A program made the position numbers and the translations under genes. Of a stretch of DNA of 53,222 nucleotides, positions 1 through 8,412 are shown piece by piece. The notes beneath the pieces were generated by a model. The model saw nothing but the letters and a program-made list of their open reading frames with translations, had not been told where the DNA came from and made no database searches. Source of the stretch: Armatimonadota bacterium (lineage in GTDB: Bacteria > Armatimonadota > SYMT01 > JACQGL01); assembly GCA_016199525.1 (NCBI GenBank), contig JACQGL010000069.1, positions 1-53,222 on the forward strand, written 5' to 3'. Every line of letters begins with the position of its first letter. Positions within the stretch are counted from its first letter, which is position 1.

Positions 1-60
1 ACTCTCCGGCGCCCCTTCGGGGCGGAGCCTGGGCAAACCGCAAAAACGTGACGCACACCC
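1..60. repeat. REP-like intergenic repeat remnant
   Basis: The segment holds a small perfect hairpin, CGCCCC-TTC-GGGGCG (10-24). At 40-60 it holds a 21-base string, beginning GCAAAAACGTGACGC, that recurs exactly at 32366-32386. The second copy also lies in a palindrome-rich intergenic stretch. This points to a dispersed non-coding repeat family. The element may extend beyond the left edge. Confidence 0.55.
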
Positions 61-76
61 GCGGGAATGCTTCAGG

Positions 77-106
77 TTGCCCGGTCCCGCCTCATCTGCT
101 TATAAT
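77..106 (+). promoter_or_regulatory. Sigma-70-type promoter of miaB
   Basis: A perfect -10 hexamer TATAAT (101-106) is preceded, 18 bases upstream, by TTGCCC (77-82) as -35. Transcription would begin near 113, about 45 bases before the ATG at 158. This argues that an in-frame start at 77, inside the -35 box, is not used. Confidence 0.6.
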
Positions 107-157
107 ATGGAACCGGCACCCAGGACCGAACGGGGTTTGTTTAACCAGGTTAGGGTT

Positions 158-1600
158 ATGTCGCAAAAGTTCTACATCCAGACCTTCGGCTGCCAGATGA
201 ACGTGGCGGACACGGAGCGAATAAGCGCCCTGCTGGAGCGCGCGGGCGCCGAGCCGGCGGACCGGCCGGATCAGGCGGACGTCATCCTGCTCAACACCTG
301 CTCCGTGCGCGAGAAGCCGGAGGTAAAAGTCTACTCCCGCCTGGGGCAGCTAAAGCGGCTTAAAGAGCGCAACCCCGATTTAATTCTGGGCGTATGCGGC
401 TGCCAGGCGCAACGAGAGGGGGAAGCGATCCTCCGGAACGCCCCGTTCGTGGATCTGGTGGTGGGTACGAACAACGTGGACCGCGTGCCGCAACTTGTGG
501 AGCAGGTGCGGCGCACCGGGAAGCCGATCCTGGCTCTGGAGATGCCGGAACGCGGCACGCCCGCCTGGATGTCGCCCGAGCCGCACATGACGGAAGACCT
601 GCAGGAGCTGGTACCGCCCTCCCGCCCCGCGCGGGGAAAGCTGAAGGCGTTCGTGCCCGTGATCCTCGGCTGCGACTTCGCCTGCACGTTCTGCATCGTG
701 CCGCAGACCCGCGGCCCCGAGCGCAGCCGTCCGGTGGCAGACGTGCTGCGCGAGGTCCGCGCGCTGGCCCAAATGGGCACGCGGGAGATCGTGCTCCTGG
801 GCCAGACGGTGGATGCCTACAAGGCGCGCTACCACGCGGATGACCCCCCGGGGAGCAGAGCCTACACGCTGGCGGACCTGCTGTGGTTCATCAACGACGT
901 GGACGGTATCGAGCGGGTCCGATTCACCAGCCCGCACCCGTACCACATGAGCCAGACGCTGATCGAGGCGATTGCCCAGTGCCCCAAGGCGTGCGAGTGG
1001 ATTCATCTGCCGGTGCAGTCGGGCGATAACACCGTTCTCAAGCGGATGGCCCGCCGCTACACCCGCGAGCGCTACCTGGACCTGGTGGCCCGCATCCGGG
1101 AGGTGATTCCGGGCGGGGCCCTGACCACGGATATCATCGTCGGGTTCCCGGGGGAGACGTGGGAGCAGTTCGAGAACACGCTCTCCCTGGTGGAGGAGGT
1201 CCGCTTCGACGGCGCGTTCATGTTTGCCTACAGCCCGCGGCCGGGCACGCCCGCGCACGGCTGGGATGGCGAGGTGCCCCACGACGAGAAGATCGCCCGC
1301 CTGAATGAGCTGATCGCCCTCCAGAACCGCATCAGCCGGGAGAAGAATGAGGCGCTACTGGGCCAGACATTTGAGGTGCTGGTGGAGGGCCCCAGCGGCG
1401 AGCAGCCCGGCCAGTACACCGGCCTCACACGCACGCACAAGACGGTGAACTTCCCCGGGCACGAAGGGATGGTGGGGAAGCTCGTTCAGGTGCGCGCCGC
1501 GGAGGCGTTCCAGTGGGGCTTCCTGGGGGAGGTCGTCTCCGCGCCGGGCGCAGAACTGCCGCTGCTGGCAGGGATTGTGTCGACCCCGGAGGTCTGTTGA
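158..1600 (+). CDS. miaB: tRNA-2-methylthio-N6-dimethylallyladenosine synthase MiaB
   Basis: MiaB is a radical-SAM methylthiotransferase that adds a methylthio group to i6A37 of tRNAs reading UNN codons. The 480-residue product has the three family domains. The N-terminal MTTase domain opens with FGCQMN and carries cluster cysteines C12, C48 and C82. The radical-SAM core has CDFACTFC (C172, C176, C179) followed by IVPQTRGPERSR, the MiaB rather than RimO signature. A C-terminal TRAM domain starts near residue 415. I chose the ATG at 158 because the protein then begins with the family start MSQKFYIQTFGCQ and because a promoter lies just upstream. The stop codon overlaps the ATG of the next, broken gene by one base (TGATG), so the two were probably translationally coupled. 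Family length and all key residues are intact. Confidence 0.95.
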   Translation: MSQKFYIQTFGCQMNVADTERISALLERAGAEPADRPDQADVILLNTCSVREKPEVKVYSRLGQLKRLKERNPDLILGVCGCQAQREGEAILRNAPFVDLVVGTNNVDRVPQLVEQVRRTGKPILALEMPERGTPAWMSPEPHMTEDLQELVPPSRPARGKLKAFVPVILGCDFACTFCIVPQTRGPERSRPVADVLREVRALAQMGTREIVLLGQTVDAYKARYHADDPPGSRAYTLADLLWFINDVDGIERVRFTSPHPYHMSQTLIEAIAQCPKACEWIHLPVQSGDNTVLKRMARRYTRERYLDLVARIREVIPGGALTTDIIVGFPGETWEQFENTLSLVEEVRFDGAFMFAYSPRPGTPAHGWDGEVPHDEKIARLNELIALQNRISREKNEALLGQTFEVLVEGPSGEQPGQYTGLTRTHKTVNFPGHEGMVGKLVQVRAAEAFQWGFLGEVVSAPGAELPLLAGIVSTPEVC

Positions 1601-1963
1601 TGGCCGCACCGGATACACAGGCCGCTGAACTGGCTGCGGGAACCATAGCACTTGACGGACGCCTCCGTACCGCGGTGGAGCGGCTGGTCGCCGAGTTCCA
1701 GCCGCTGCGGGTGATCCTCTTCGGCTCCCAGGCGCGCGGCACGGCGGACGAGCGCCGCGACGTAGGCCTCCTTATTAATCGTGCCCGTAGACGGCGACCG
1801 CCACGCCCTGATGGTGGCGATGGATCGCGCGCTGTGCGGCCTGGGGTTCGCCAAGGACGTGGTTGTGCTCACGCCCGACGAGTACGAGGAGCACCACCGC
1901 ATTCCCGGCACGATTGCGCGCGAGGCATGGCGGGAGGGGAGGGTGCTATATCTGTGGGCGTGA
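1600..1963 (+). pseudogene. Frameshifted MNT-type nucleotidyltransferase remnant
   Basis: Starting at the ATG fused to the miaB stop, the frame encodes a minimal nucleotidyltransferase: an N-terminal helix, then VILFGSQARGTADE, the family's GSxxxG loop. Around 1774-1779 (sequence ttattaatc) the frame is lost by what looks like a one-base insertion. The +1 frame then continues with IVPVDGDRH and a typical family end (VVVLTPDEYEEHH to VLYLWA, stop 1961-1963). Joined, it would be about 120 residues, the normal length. The catalytic Asp-x-Asp is also damaged: DVG stands where SDxDLL is expected. Such proteins are usually antitoxin-like partners of HEPN toxins, and no HEPN gene follows. A sequencing indel cannot be excluded, but the lost aspartate argues for real decay. 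Confidence 0.75.
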
Positions 1964-2244
1964 TGCAGGTGCCCGCCACGAGCGGCGTACTCTCTCACCC
2001 CACCGGCACCGCACTCACGGATGATGGCGAAGCTCTCCTCACGCTCGCGCGGACACACTGATCGCCAGGCGAAGAGGCGGTGAGCAGGCGAGACCCCCTC
2101 TGAATGGCGAAGAGAATGGCGAGTCCGGTGGTTCTCCGGCAACTCTTACATGGGCTCCCGCCGGGTAGCACTGCGGTCGGACGAGAAAACACGTGCCGGA
2201 ACGAAGTGGAGCCGGCCGCTATCTCGGGAACCGGCAGGTGAAGC

Positions 2245-3255
2245 ATGGCTCTGCAGGCAGAACTGTTCTCGCAGGCGCAACCGCCACCGAAGACCGGGAA
2301 GGCGGATCTGTCCTCATTTGTCCCGACTGGCGTGGGCCCTTTGGAGAACCCGCAGATTGATATCCCGAGGATCGCGCGGGACCCCAGGCTCAGTGCTTAC
2401 ATCGAGGACGCCGTTCAGCGCATCCCTACTCACCACACCCTGTACCTGCGGGACGCGCGGGCACTACACGACCTTGATACGGCAAGTGTTCACCTGGTGG
2501 TCACCTCCCCCCCATACTGGACCCTCAAGGCATACCGCCAGACCGAGGGACAGATGGGGCATATCGAGGAGTACGAATCCTTCCTGGATGAGCTGGATCG
2601 GGTGTGGCGGCACTGCTTCCGGGCCCTCATCCCTGGCGGGCGCCTGGTGTGTGTGGTTGGTGACGTCTGCCTCTCACGACGGCAAAACAGCGGAAGGCAC
2701 ACGGTTGTCCCTCTCCACGCGTCGATCCAGGAACGCTGTCGTGGGATCGGCTTCGACAATCTGGCTCCGATCATCTGGCATAAGATCGCTAACGCAGCGT
2801 ATGAGGTGGAAGGCGCAGGCGGATTCCTCGGTAAGCCTTATGAGCCCAACGCTGTCATTAAGAACGACATCGAGTACATCCTGATGCAGAGGAAACCAGG
2901 CGGCTACCGCACCCCGACTCTGGCGGAGCGGATCCTGAGCATCATCTCGGCAGACAACCACCGGAAGTGGTTCCAGCAGATCTGGACCGGGCTGACAGGC
3001 GCCTCAACCAGAGACCATCCGGCACCCTACCCATTGGAGCTTGCAGAGAGGCTGGTCCGGATGTTTAGCTTTGTGGGAGACATGGTCCTCGACCCTTTCA
3101 CGGGCACCGGCACCACCAATGTCGCTGCGGCCAGGTGGGGGCGCAACAGCATCGGGATTGAGGTGGACCCCGAGTACTTCCAGCAGGCACGGAGACGGCT
3201 CACCACCATGACGGGACACCTCTTCCGCACAGCCACCGTGACGACGGTGCCGTAA
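2245..3255 (+). CDS. Type II DNA methyltransferase, beta-class, probably N4-cytosine
   Basis: This is the modification half of a restriction-modification pair. The 336-residue protein has motif IV as T-SPPYW (SPPY at 88-91), and the AdoMet-binding motif I only near the C terminus (DPFTGTGTT, 282-290, followed by GIEVDPEYF). This IV-before-I order defines the beta class. SPPY rather than D/NPPY is usual for N4-cytosine enzymes, although exocyclic-N6 activity cannot be ruled out. A good ribosome site (AGGTGA) precedes the ATG. The restriction gene starts 10 bases after the stop. Known PaeR7I/XhoI methylases are N6-adenine enzymes, so this partner class is unexpected. Residues about 141-260 would hold the target-recognition region. 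Confidence 0.9.
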   Translation: MALQAELFSQAQPPPKTGKADLSSFVPTGVGPLENPQIDIPRIARDPRLSAYIEDAVQRIPTHHTLYLRDARALHDLDTASVHLVVTSPPYWTLKAYRQTEGQMGHIEEYESFLDELDRVWRHCFRALIPGGRLVCVVGDVCLSRRQNSGRHTVVPLHASIQERCRGIGFDNLAPIIWHKIANAAYEVEGAGGFLGKPYEPNAVIKNDIEYILMQRKPGGYRTPTLAERILSIISADNHRKWFQQIWTGLTGASTRDHPAPYPLELAERLVRMFSFVGDMVLDPFTGTGTTNVAAARWGRNSIGIEVDPEYFQQARRRLTTMTGHLFRTATVTTVP

Positions 3256-3265
3256 GGCCCATCTG

Positions 3266-3991
3266 ATGGTCGATCTCGAGGCCCGGTTCCAGGACGCCAT
3301 CCAGCACTTCTGGACTGCCCGCGAGCGCCAGCAACAGAAGCAGGTCGAAGGCGGGAGGATCGACGCGGGCACGCGGGGTGCGGTCACCGGCGGCACGCAG
3401 ATGGGCGCTCTTGAGGTGCTGGTTGCGGATGTGCTGGTGGAAGCGGGCCTCGACCCCAGGGAGATCAAGACCCGAACTGCTCTCGAACTCCCTGGCTACT
3501 ACCGTCCCGAGAAGAAGTGGGACCTGATCGTTGTCTCCCACGATCAGCTTGTGATAGCGGTCGAGTTCAAGTCTCAGGTTGGGCCGTCGTTCGGCAACAA
3601 CTTCAACAACCGCGTGGAGGAGGCGATTAGCAACGCCACCGATCTCTGGGTCGCCTTCAGAGAGGGACGCTTGGGGAAGAGCCCCTCGCCCTTCCTCGGC
3701 TACTTTTTCCTGCTCGAAGACTGCCCCAGGGTGCACACTCCCTGCAGAAACCAGGAGCCTTACTTCACAGTAGACCCGGTGTTCATGCGAGCCTCCTATA
3801 GCCGGCGCTACGAGATCCTCTGCAGGCGGCTCGTTCGAGAGCGGCTCTACAGTGGAGTGTGCCTTGCTCTGGCCACGAACGAGATCCCCACCCGGATCTC
3901 CCAGCCGGCCCAGGACCTAACGTTCCGCAGCTTCATCGCTGCCATCCAGGGCCATGTCGTGGGCTTCGTCGGCGGCCAGCCAGATCGTTAG
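3266..3991 (+). CDS. Type II restriction endonuclease, PaeR7I/XhoI family
   Basis: The 241-residue protein looks like R.PaeR7I along its whole length. It has an N-terminal helix with FW-x-x-RE, the segment GxRGAVTGG, and the most conserved block KSQVGPSFGNNFNNR with downstream TDLWxAxREG. The PD-(D/E)XK site is visible as D86 (WDLIVV) and E100-x-K102 (VEFKS). Characterised family members cut C^TCGAG. The site is predicted from family only, because the neighbouring methylase is of another class. A CTCGAG lies at 3275-3280, inside codons 4-5 of this gene. The gene follows the methylase by 10 bases and is probably co-transcribed, so modification is made first. No controller (C) protein gene is present. 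It converges on hemL with about 70 bases between stops. Confidence 0.88.
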   Translation: MVDLEARFQDAIQHFWTARERQQQKQVEGGRIDAGTRGAVTGGTQMGALEVLVADVLVEAGLDPREIKTRTALELPGYYRPEKKWDLIVVSHDQLVIAVEFKSQVGPSFGNNFNNRVEEAISNATDLWVAFREGRLGKSPSPFLGYFFLLEDCPRVHTPCRNQEPYFTVDPVFMRASYSRRYEILCRRLVRERLYSGVCLALATNEIPTRISQPAQDLTFRSFIAAIQGHVVGFVGGQPDR

Positions 3992-4062
3992 AAACACCTC
4001 CCACAGGGCTTGCTGGCGACGGCTCCACCAACCGATGGGCCAGCGCTTGGGCGCGCTGCCTC

Positions 4063-5349
4063 CTACCCCACCTCCCCCAGCGCCTCCTCCGCCGCCACCA
4101 CCGTCCGGTCGATGTCCGCTTCCGTATGGGCGGCAGAGACGAACGCTGCCTCGAACTGGGAGGGGGCCAGGTAGATCCCCCGCTCCAGCATGGCGCGGAA
4201 GAAGCGCCCGTAGCGCTCCGTGTCCGACCGCTTTGCGCTGGCGTAGTCCGTCACCGGCCCTTCCGTGAAGAAGGCGGTCAGCATAGAGCCGACGCGATTC
4301 ACGCTGGCCGGCACCCCAGCGGCCGCCGCCGCGCGGCGCAGGCCCTCCTCCAGGCGCGCGGACAGGGCTTCCAGGCGCGCGTAGACGCCCGCGTCCCGCA
4401 GCTGCTCCAGCGTGGCCAGCCCCGCGGTCACCGCCACCGGGTTACCGGACAGCGTCCCCGCCTGGTAGACCGGCCCCACGGGCGCCACCTGCTCCATCAC
4501 GTCCCGGCGGCCGCCGTAGGCGGCCAGGGGGAAGCCGCCCCCCAGGATCTTGCCCAGCACGGTCATATCGGGCTGAACGCCGTAGCGCTGCTGCGCGCCG
4601 CCGGGGGCCACGCGGAAGCCGGTGATCACCTCGTCGAATACCAGCAGCGCGCTGTGTTCCCGCGTGAGTTCACGCAGCCCCGAGAGGAACCCCGGCGCGG
4701 GCGGCACCACGCCCATATTCCCCGCCACCGGCTCGACGATCACCGCCGCCACTTCGCCGGCATTGGCCTCGAGGACGTCCCGGACAGCGGTCAGGTCGTT
4801 GTAGGGGGCGTGCAGGGTGAGTGCGGCGAATCCGGCGGGCACCCCGGGGCTGTCCGGCAGGCCCAGGGTGGCGACCCCCGATCCGGCGCGGGAGAGGAGG
4901 CCGTCCGCGTGTCCGTGGTAGCAGCCCTCGAACTTCAGCACCTTCTCCCGTCCCGTGAATCCGCGCGCCACGCGCAGGGCGGACATCACCGCCTCCGTGC
5001 CCGAGTTCACCAGCCGAACCATCTCCACTGCCGGCATGCGGGCGACGATCTCCTCCGCCAGCCGGACCTCCAGCTCCGTAGGCGCCCCGTAGCTGGTACC
5101 CCGCGCGGCGGCGGCGCACACCGCTTCGATGACCGCGGGATGCGCGTGCCCGAGGATCATCGGCCCCCACGACCCGACATAATCCACGAACTCGTTCCCA
5201 TCCGCATCCACCACGCGTGATCCGCGGGCGTCACGAATGAACAGCGGGCAGCCGCCCACGGCCTTGAAGGCGCGCACGGGGCTGTTCACGCCGCCGGGAA
5301 TCACGCGCCGGGCGCGCTCGTAGAGACGGTCAGATTGCTCTCGTCGCAT
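4063..5349 (-). CDS. hemL: Glutamate-1-semialdehyde 2,1-aminomutase
   Basis: HemL is a PLP enzyme that converts glutamate-1-semialdehyde to 5-aminolevulinate, the last step of the C5 route to tetrapyrroles. The 428-residue product matches family length and carries [14 protein letters not shown] (15-28), [14 protein letters not shown] (113-126), the phosphate-loop region CYHGHADG (143-150) and the PLP lysine K267 in [12 protein letters not shown]. It is a soluble cytosolic protein. It lies 117 bases downstream of ndk on the same strand and may be read with it. No other haem gene is nearby, but tetrapyrrole precursor supply is metabolically related to the corrinoid locus at 22-30 kb. Confidence 0.96.
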   Translation of the reverse strand: MRREQSDRLYERARRVIPGGVNSPVRAFKAVGGCPLFIRDARGSRVVDADGNEFVDYVGSWGPMILGHAHPAVIEAVCAAAARGTSYGAPTELEVRLAEEIVARMPAVEMVRLVNSGTEAVMSALRVARGFTGREKVLKFEGCYHGHADGLLSRAGSGVATLGLPDSPGVPAGFAALTLHAPYNDLTAVRDVLEANAGEVAAVIVEPVAGNMGVVPPAPGFLSGLRELTREHSALLVFDEVITGFRVAPGGAQQRYGVQPDMTVLGKILGGGFPLAAYGGRRDVMEQVAPVGPVYQAGTLSGNPVAVTAGLATLEQLRDAGVYARLEALSARLEEGLRRAAAAAGVPASVNRVGSMLTAFFTEGPVTDYASAKRSDTERYGRFFRAMLERGIYLAPSQFEAAFVSAAHTEADIDRTVVAAEEALGEVG

Positions 5350-5466
5350 TGGGCTTCACCACGGAGGCACCGAGGGACGGAGAAGGGGTAATGCGGGAGC
5401 GGCAAACCCGATTGGCTTTCTGGTTGCCTTCCCGCTCCTTCGCCCATACGCAGTGCGCGTTATGTT

Positions 5467-5886
5467 TTACGCGTCACTCCCCGCGAGGTCCGGAAACCAG
5501 AGCGCGATCTCACTGGCCGCGGTTTCGGGGCCGTCGGAGCCGTGGACCAGGTTCTCCTGCACTTCCAGGGCGAAGTCGCCGCGGACCGTCCCCGGGGCGG
5601 CTTCCAGCGGCCGTGTGGCCCCCATAATCTGCCGCGTGGCAGCAATGGCGCTCGGCCCCTCCCACACCATCGCGACTACGGGCCCAGAGGTGATGAACTG
5701 AACCACGCCCTCGAAGAACGGCTTCCCGCGGTGCACGGCGTAATGCGCCTCTGCCAGCCCCTGGGAGGGGTGCACCACGCGCGCGGCCACTAGATCGAGA
5801 CCCCGCCGCTCCAGGCGCTGGATGATCTCGCCAATCAACCGGCGGCGGACGCCATCCGGCTTCACCATCACGAAGGTTCGCTCCAT
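5467..5886 (-). CDS. ndk: Nucleoside-diphosphate kinase
   Basis: Ndk transfers the gamma-phosphate of ATP to NDPs through a phospho-histidine. The 139-residue protein shows the family N terminus [14 protein letters not shown], the ATP-site KP at 9-10 and the active-site His115 in NLVHGSD. All expected residues are present and the length is normal. The first codons overlap the 3' end of the Nramp-like gene by 19 bases, so translation is probably coupled to that gene. Cytosolic. Confidence 0.96.
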   Translation of the reverse strand: MERTFVMVKPDGVRRRLIGEIIQRLERRGLDLVAARVVHPSQGLAEAHYAVHRGKPFFEGVVQFITSGPVVAMVWEGPSAIAATRQIMGATRPLEAAPGTVRGDFALEVQENLVHGSDGPETAASEIALWFPDLAGSDA

Positions 5887-7514
5887 AAGCGTATGGGACG
5901 CAATAGGCTGTCAGGTACGGCCGTCCTATGGTATCTCAGCGCCCCCTGCCGGCGAGGGGCTGCGGCGCGAGTCGCGGGTGGCTTAGGGGCCAGTATCTTC
6001 TTGAGCTGTCCCGCCGCCACCAGTGAGGTGGTGGTGATGTAGAACAGCGCGCACAGCACCAGCATCGCCTCTCGCCAGAGCGGCGCCCACAGCCGCCGGG
6101 GCAGGAACCGGCGGTTCACGTACACGGTGTGTACGGCGCACACCGACATCGCAAACCCTCCGGTAATCGATGCGATCAACACCATCGTCATTGGCTGCTG
6201 GAGCAGGAGCGTCACGCACCCCCAGGCCGTGTAAAGGACGAGAATGCCGTAGTAGATGTACTTGACCTGGTGGCCCTTCAGCTGGTGCGCGCGGGCGCTG
6301 CCAGTCCACAGGATGTCCGTCCAGCGCCGGCTCACGTGGTCCACGGTCTGCAACTGGGTGGAGAACAGGATCCAGAAGCCGCAGATAAGGGTAAGGACCC
6401 AGAACGCCAGCCGTGCGTGCGGAAAAGCATCCGCAATCCCTTTCGCCTGGATGGCGGCCACCTGCATCTGCTGGCTGGTAAAGTCCGTTCCCCGGGGGAC
6501 GAATTGCACGGTGAGCAACGCGGGCAGCAGCATCCCCAGGAAGCAGCCGCACGCCCAGACAACGCACTGATCCACGAACACGATCTTCCACCAGCCCTGC
6601 CAGCGGGCCAGGTTCTCCCGCGTGGGCCGGAAGATGGCGCCGATATGGTAGAGCGTGATCTTCTGGCTGCCCACCGCAGAGGGGATAGCCCCCACCAGCT
6701 TCCCCATCCCCCACCCCTTATCGCGCAGGTAGTTGCCGACGGTGGCGTTGCTGAGCCCTCCCGCGCCCGCAAAGGCGGCAAACCCGGCGATCAGCGCCCA
6801 GTTCAGGTTCTCCTCACGGGGCAACCAGCCGACGGCAGAGAAGCCGGTAATCACCTGAATCCAGGTATCTGGCTTCACGAGGAATACATCGACGTAGATC
6901 AGGTAGCCCAGAATCCAGACGACCATGAAGTACATGGCTATCTGGAGCGCGTTGTAGATCTTGCCACCGAAGCTGACGATCAGCACGCAAAGGAACATCA
7001 TCCCATAGGCGAACGCCAGGTAGACGGGCTTATCCTGCGGGCCGGGCATATAGCCCACCTGTCCCTTCACCACGCTAAGGAACGCGGCGGCCAGGAGGGT
7101 GGCCACCGAGGCGGCGAACGCCGGCCACAGCATTCCGACATCCAGCAGCAGGTAGATGAACCCCCAGAAGCGCGGCCCAGGCCGGCAGCGCATATAGGCG
7201 GTGAACACCGGTTCGCCCGTAGCCAGGGCATAGCGCGCGCACTCCCAGTTAAGGAACAGCTGGAGGAGAATCGCCACGGTGGCCAGCCAGAGGAGGCCGC
7301 CGCCGTAGCGCGCCGTCACCGCAGGGCCAAGGAGCCATTCCCCTGTACCGATCGAGCCACCGAGGATGATGACCCCGGGACCAATCGCACGGATGACCCC
7401 ACGTAAGTTGAACCGGGGAGGCACGGGGAGATCCGCCACTCCCCACGCGGGCAGACAACCGGAATCGGGCGGGTTCAGGGCCTCCTCGTCGGCGGAAAGA
7501 TCGATCTGGGCCAA
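5868..7514 (-). CDS. Nramp-related membrane transporter lacking the canonical metal-site motifs
   Basis: The 548-residue integral membrane protein has about 11-12 hydrophobic segments. It opens like Nramp (GPGVII then ARYGGGLLW), but the metal-binding TM1 motif DPGN is replaced by GTGE (56-59). I see no TM6 MPH motif; that segment reads [11 protein letters not shown]. The fold is therefore probably Nramp/LeuT-like with an altered or unknown substrate. A positively charged tail of about 40 residues follows the last helix. I chose the TTG at 7514 because AAGGA lies 8-9 bases upstream and translation further upstream in this frame is arginine- and serine-rich and overlaps the cyclophilin gene. 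It overlaps ndk by 19 bases. Classical Mn/Fe import should not be assumed. Confidence 0.8.
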   Translation of the reverse strand: MAQIDLSADEEALNPPDSGCLPAWGVADLPVPPRFNLRGVIRAIGPGVIILGGSIGTGEWLLGPAVTARYGGGLLWLATVAILLQLFLNWECARYALATGEPVFTAYMRCRPGPRFWGFIYLLLDVGMLWPAFAASVATLLAAAFLSVVKGQVGYMPGPQDKPVYLAFAYGMMFLCVLIVSFGGKIYNALQIAMYFMVVWILGYLIYVDVFLVKPDTWIQVITGFSAVGWLPREENLNWALIAGFAAFAGAGGLSNATVGNYLRDKGWGMGKLVGAIPSAVGSQKITLYHIGAIFRPTRENLARWQGWWKIVFVDQCVVWACGCFLGMLLPALLTVQFVPRGTDFTSQQMQVAAIQAKGIADAFPHARLAFWVLTLICGFWILFSTQLQTVDHVSRRWTDILWTGSARAHQLKGHQVKYIYYGILVLYTAWGCVTLLLQQPMTMVLIASITGGFAMSVCAVHTVYVNRRFLPRRLWAPLWREAMLVLCALFYITTTSLVAAGQLKKILAPKPPATRAAAPRRQGALRYHRTAVPDSLLRPIRLWSEPS

Positions 7515-7602
7515 GGGGCATCCTTCCGGACCGGTGCACGCGGGCCCGGGTCCGGGCCTTCGTTCCCCGCTCTGCGGGGAGATTCCTGTGGGAGCAGAGC
7601 GC

Positions 7603-8157
7603 CTACGCCGCCTCCTCGATCTCCACCCGCTCGATATGCACCTCCTCCTGCGGGACGGACTGCTCCCCCGTGCGGCTGACGCCGACGGGAACGGAGGCGA
7701 TGGCGTCCAGCACGTCCAGACCCTCGGTAACCTGCCCGAAAATCGTATATCGGGGCGGCAGGCGGACTGCCTGGTGGCAGATGAAGAACTGGCTGCCGTT
7801 GGTATCCGGCCCGGCGTTCGCCATAGCCACCGTGCCGCGCTGGTACTCGCGGCACACTGGTTCGTCTGCAAAGTGGTAGCCGGGGCCGCCCGCGCCGGTG
7901 CCGGTGGGATCGCCGGTCTGCACCATGAAGCCGCGAATCACGCGGTGGAAGGGCACGTCGTTGTAGAACCCCTGACGCGCCAGGAAGACGAAGTTGTTCA
8001 CCGTGTGCGGCGCTTCGTCGGCGAACAACTGCACCTTCAGAACCCCTTTGTTGGTGTGCAGCGTGGCGGAGTAGCGGCAATCCGCCTGAATCGTCATCGG
8101 AGGCGGCGTGCGCCACTGCGGGTGGGCGGCACCGCGGCGGAACCAGGGAAGCATCAT
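7603..8157 (-). CDS. Cyclophilin-type peptidyl-prolyl cis-trans isomerase
   Basis: The enzyme catalyses proline isomerisation. The 184-residue product has the cyclophilin core: TNKGVLKVQLFADEAPHTVNNF, the catalytic-loop Arg in FHRVIRGFMVQTGDP, GTVAMANAGPDTNGSQFFI, and FGQVTEGLDVLD. No signal peptide is evident, so it is probably cytosolic. The start is one of two adjacent ATGs (8157 or 8154) behind AAAGGATG. An in-frame start further upstream (8253) would add a low-complexity, unconserved segment. The Nramp-like gene begins 88 bases downstream on the same strand, so the two are possibly one operon. Confidence 0.9.
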   Translation of the reverse strand: MMLPWFRRGAAHPQWRTPPPMTIQADCRYSATLHTNKGVLKVQLFADEAPHTVNNFVFLARQGFYNDVPFHRVIRGFMVQTGDPTGTGAGGPGYHFADEPVCREYQRGTVAMANAGPDTNGSQFFICHQAVRLPPRYTIFGQVTEGLDVLDAIASVPVGVSRTGEQSVPQEEVHIERVEIEEAA

Positions 8158-8218
8158 CTCATCCTTTCGTATCACAGGAGGGAGGGACCACGCCTCCGCT
8201 CTACCAATCTTACCGCGA

Positions 8219-8402
8219 ACCACGATACGAAGAACGAGGTAACGATGAGACAAGGTAACGAGTAAATGAAGGGACGAGGCAACGAGCCCCCGGGTTATCG
8301 CCTACTGTTCTTCCATCTCACCGCGTGATCGTTCCACCGGTCTCTTGTTTCTCGTTTGATCGTCTCCTCGTTCTCCCGCTTCCTTGTCGCACCATTTTCT
8401 TG
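8219..8402. repeat. Degenerate GAACGAG-type repeats with an inverted pyrimidine counterpart
   Basis: From about 8219 to 8290 the plus strand is purine-rich and built from variants of a 7-8 base unit (ACGAGG, AACGAT, GAGACAAG, GTAACGAG). From about 8325 to 8402 the same kind of units appears on the other strand (CTCGTTT, CGTCTCCTCGTTCTC, CTTCCTTGTCGC). The two arms could pair imperfectly. The element fills the space between the divergent cyclophilin and TIM-barrel genes. Confidence 0.5.
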
Positions 8403-8412
8403 CAGGCACACG

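Noticed and set aside
77-157. In-frame upstream start for miaB.
   Set aside because: It falls inside the -35 box of a TATAAT promoter, and the extra residues are not family-like.
3859-5220. Long open frames antisense to hemL and, similarly, antisense to the Nramp-like gene (6129-7406), pstC/pstS (45230-47005), serA (38525-40012) and the metalloprotease (20757-22031).
   Set aside because: They mirror well-supported genes, are Arg/His/Gly-rich, match no family pattern, and are expected by chance in GC-rich DNA.
7515-7871. Extension of the Nramp-like gene upstream of 7514.
   Set aside because: The extra residues are Arg/Ser-rich, overlap the cyclophilin gene, and precede a TTG with a proper ribosome site.
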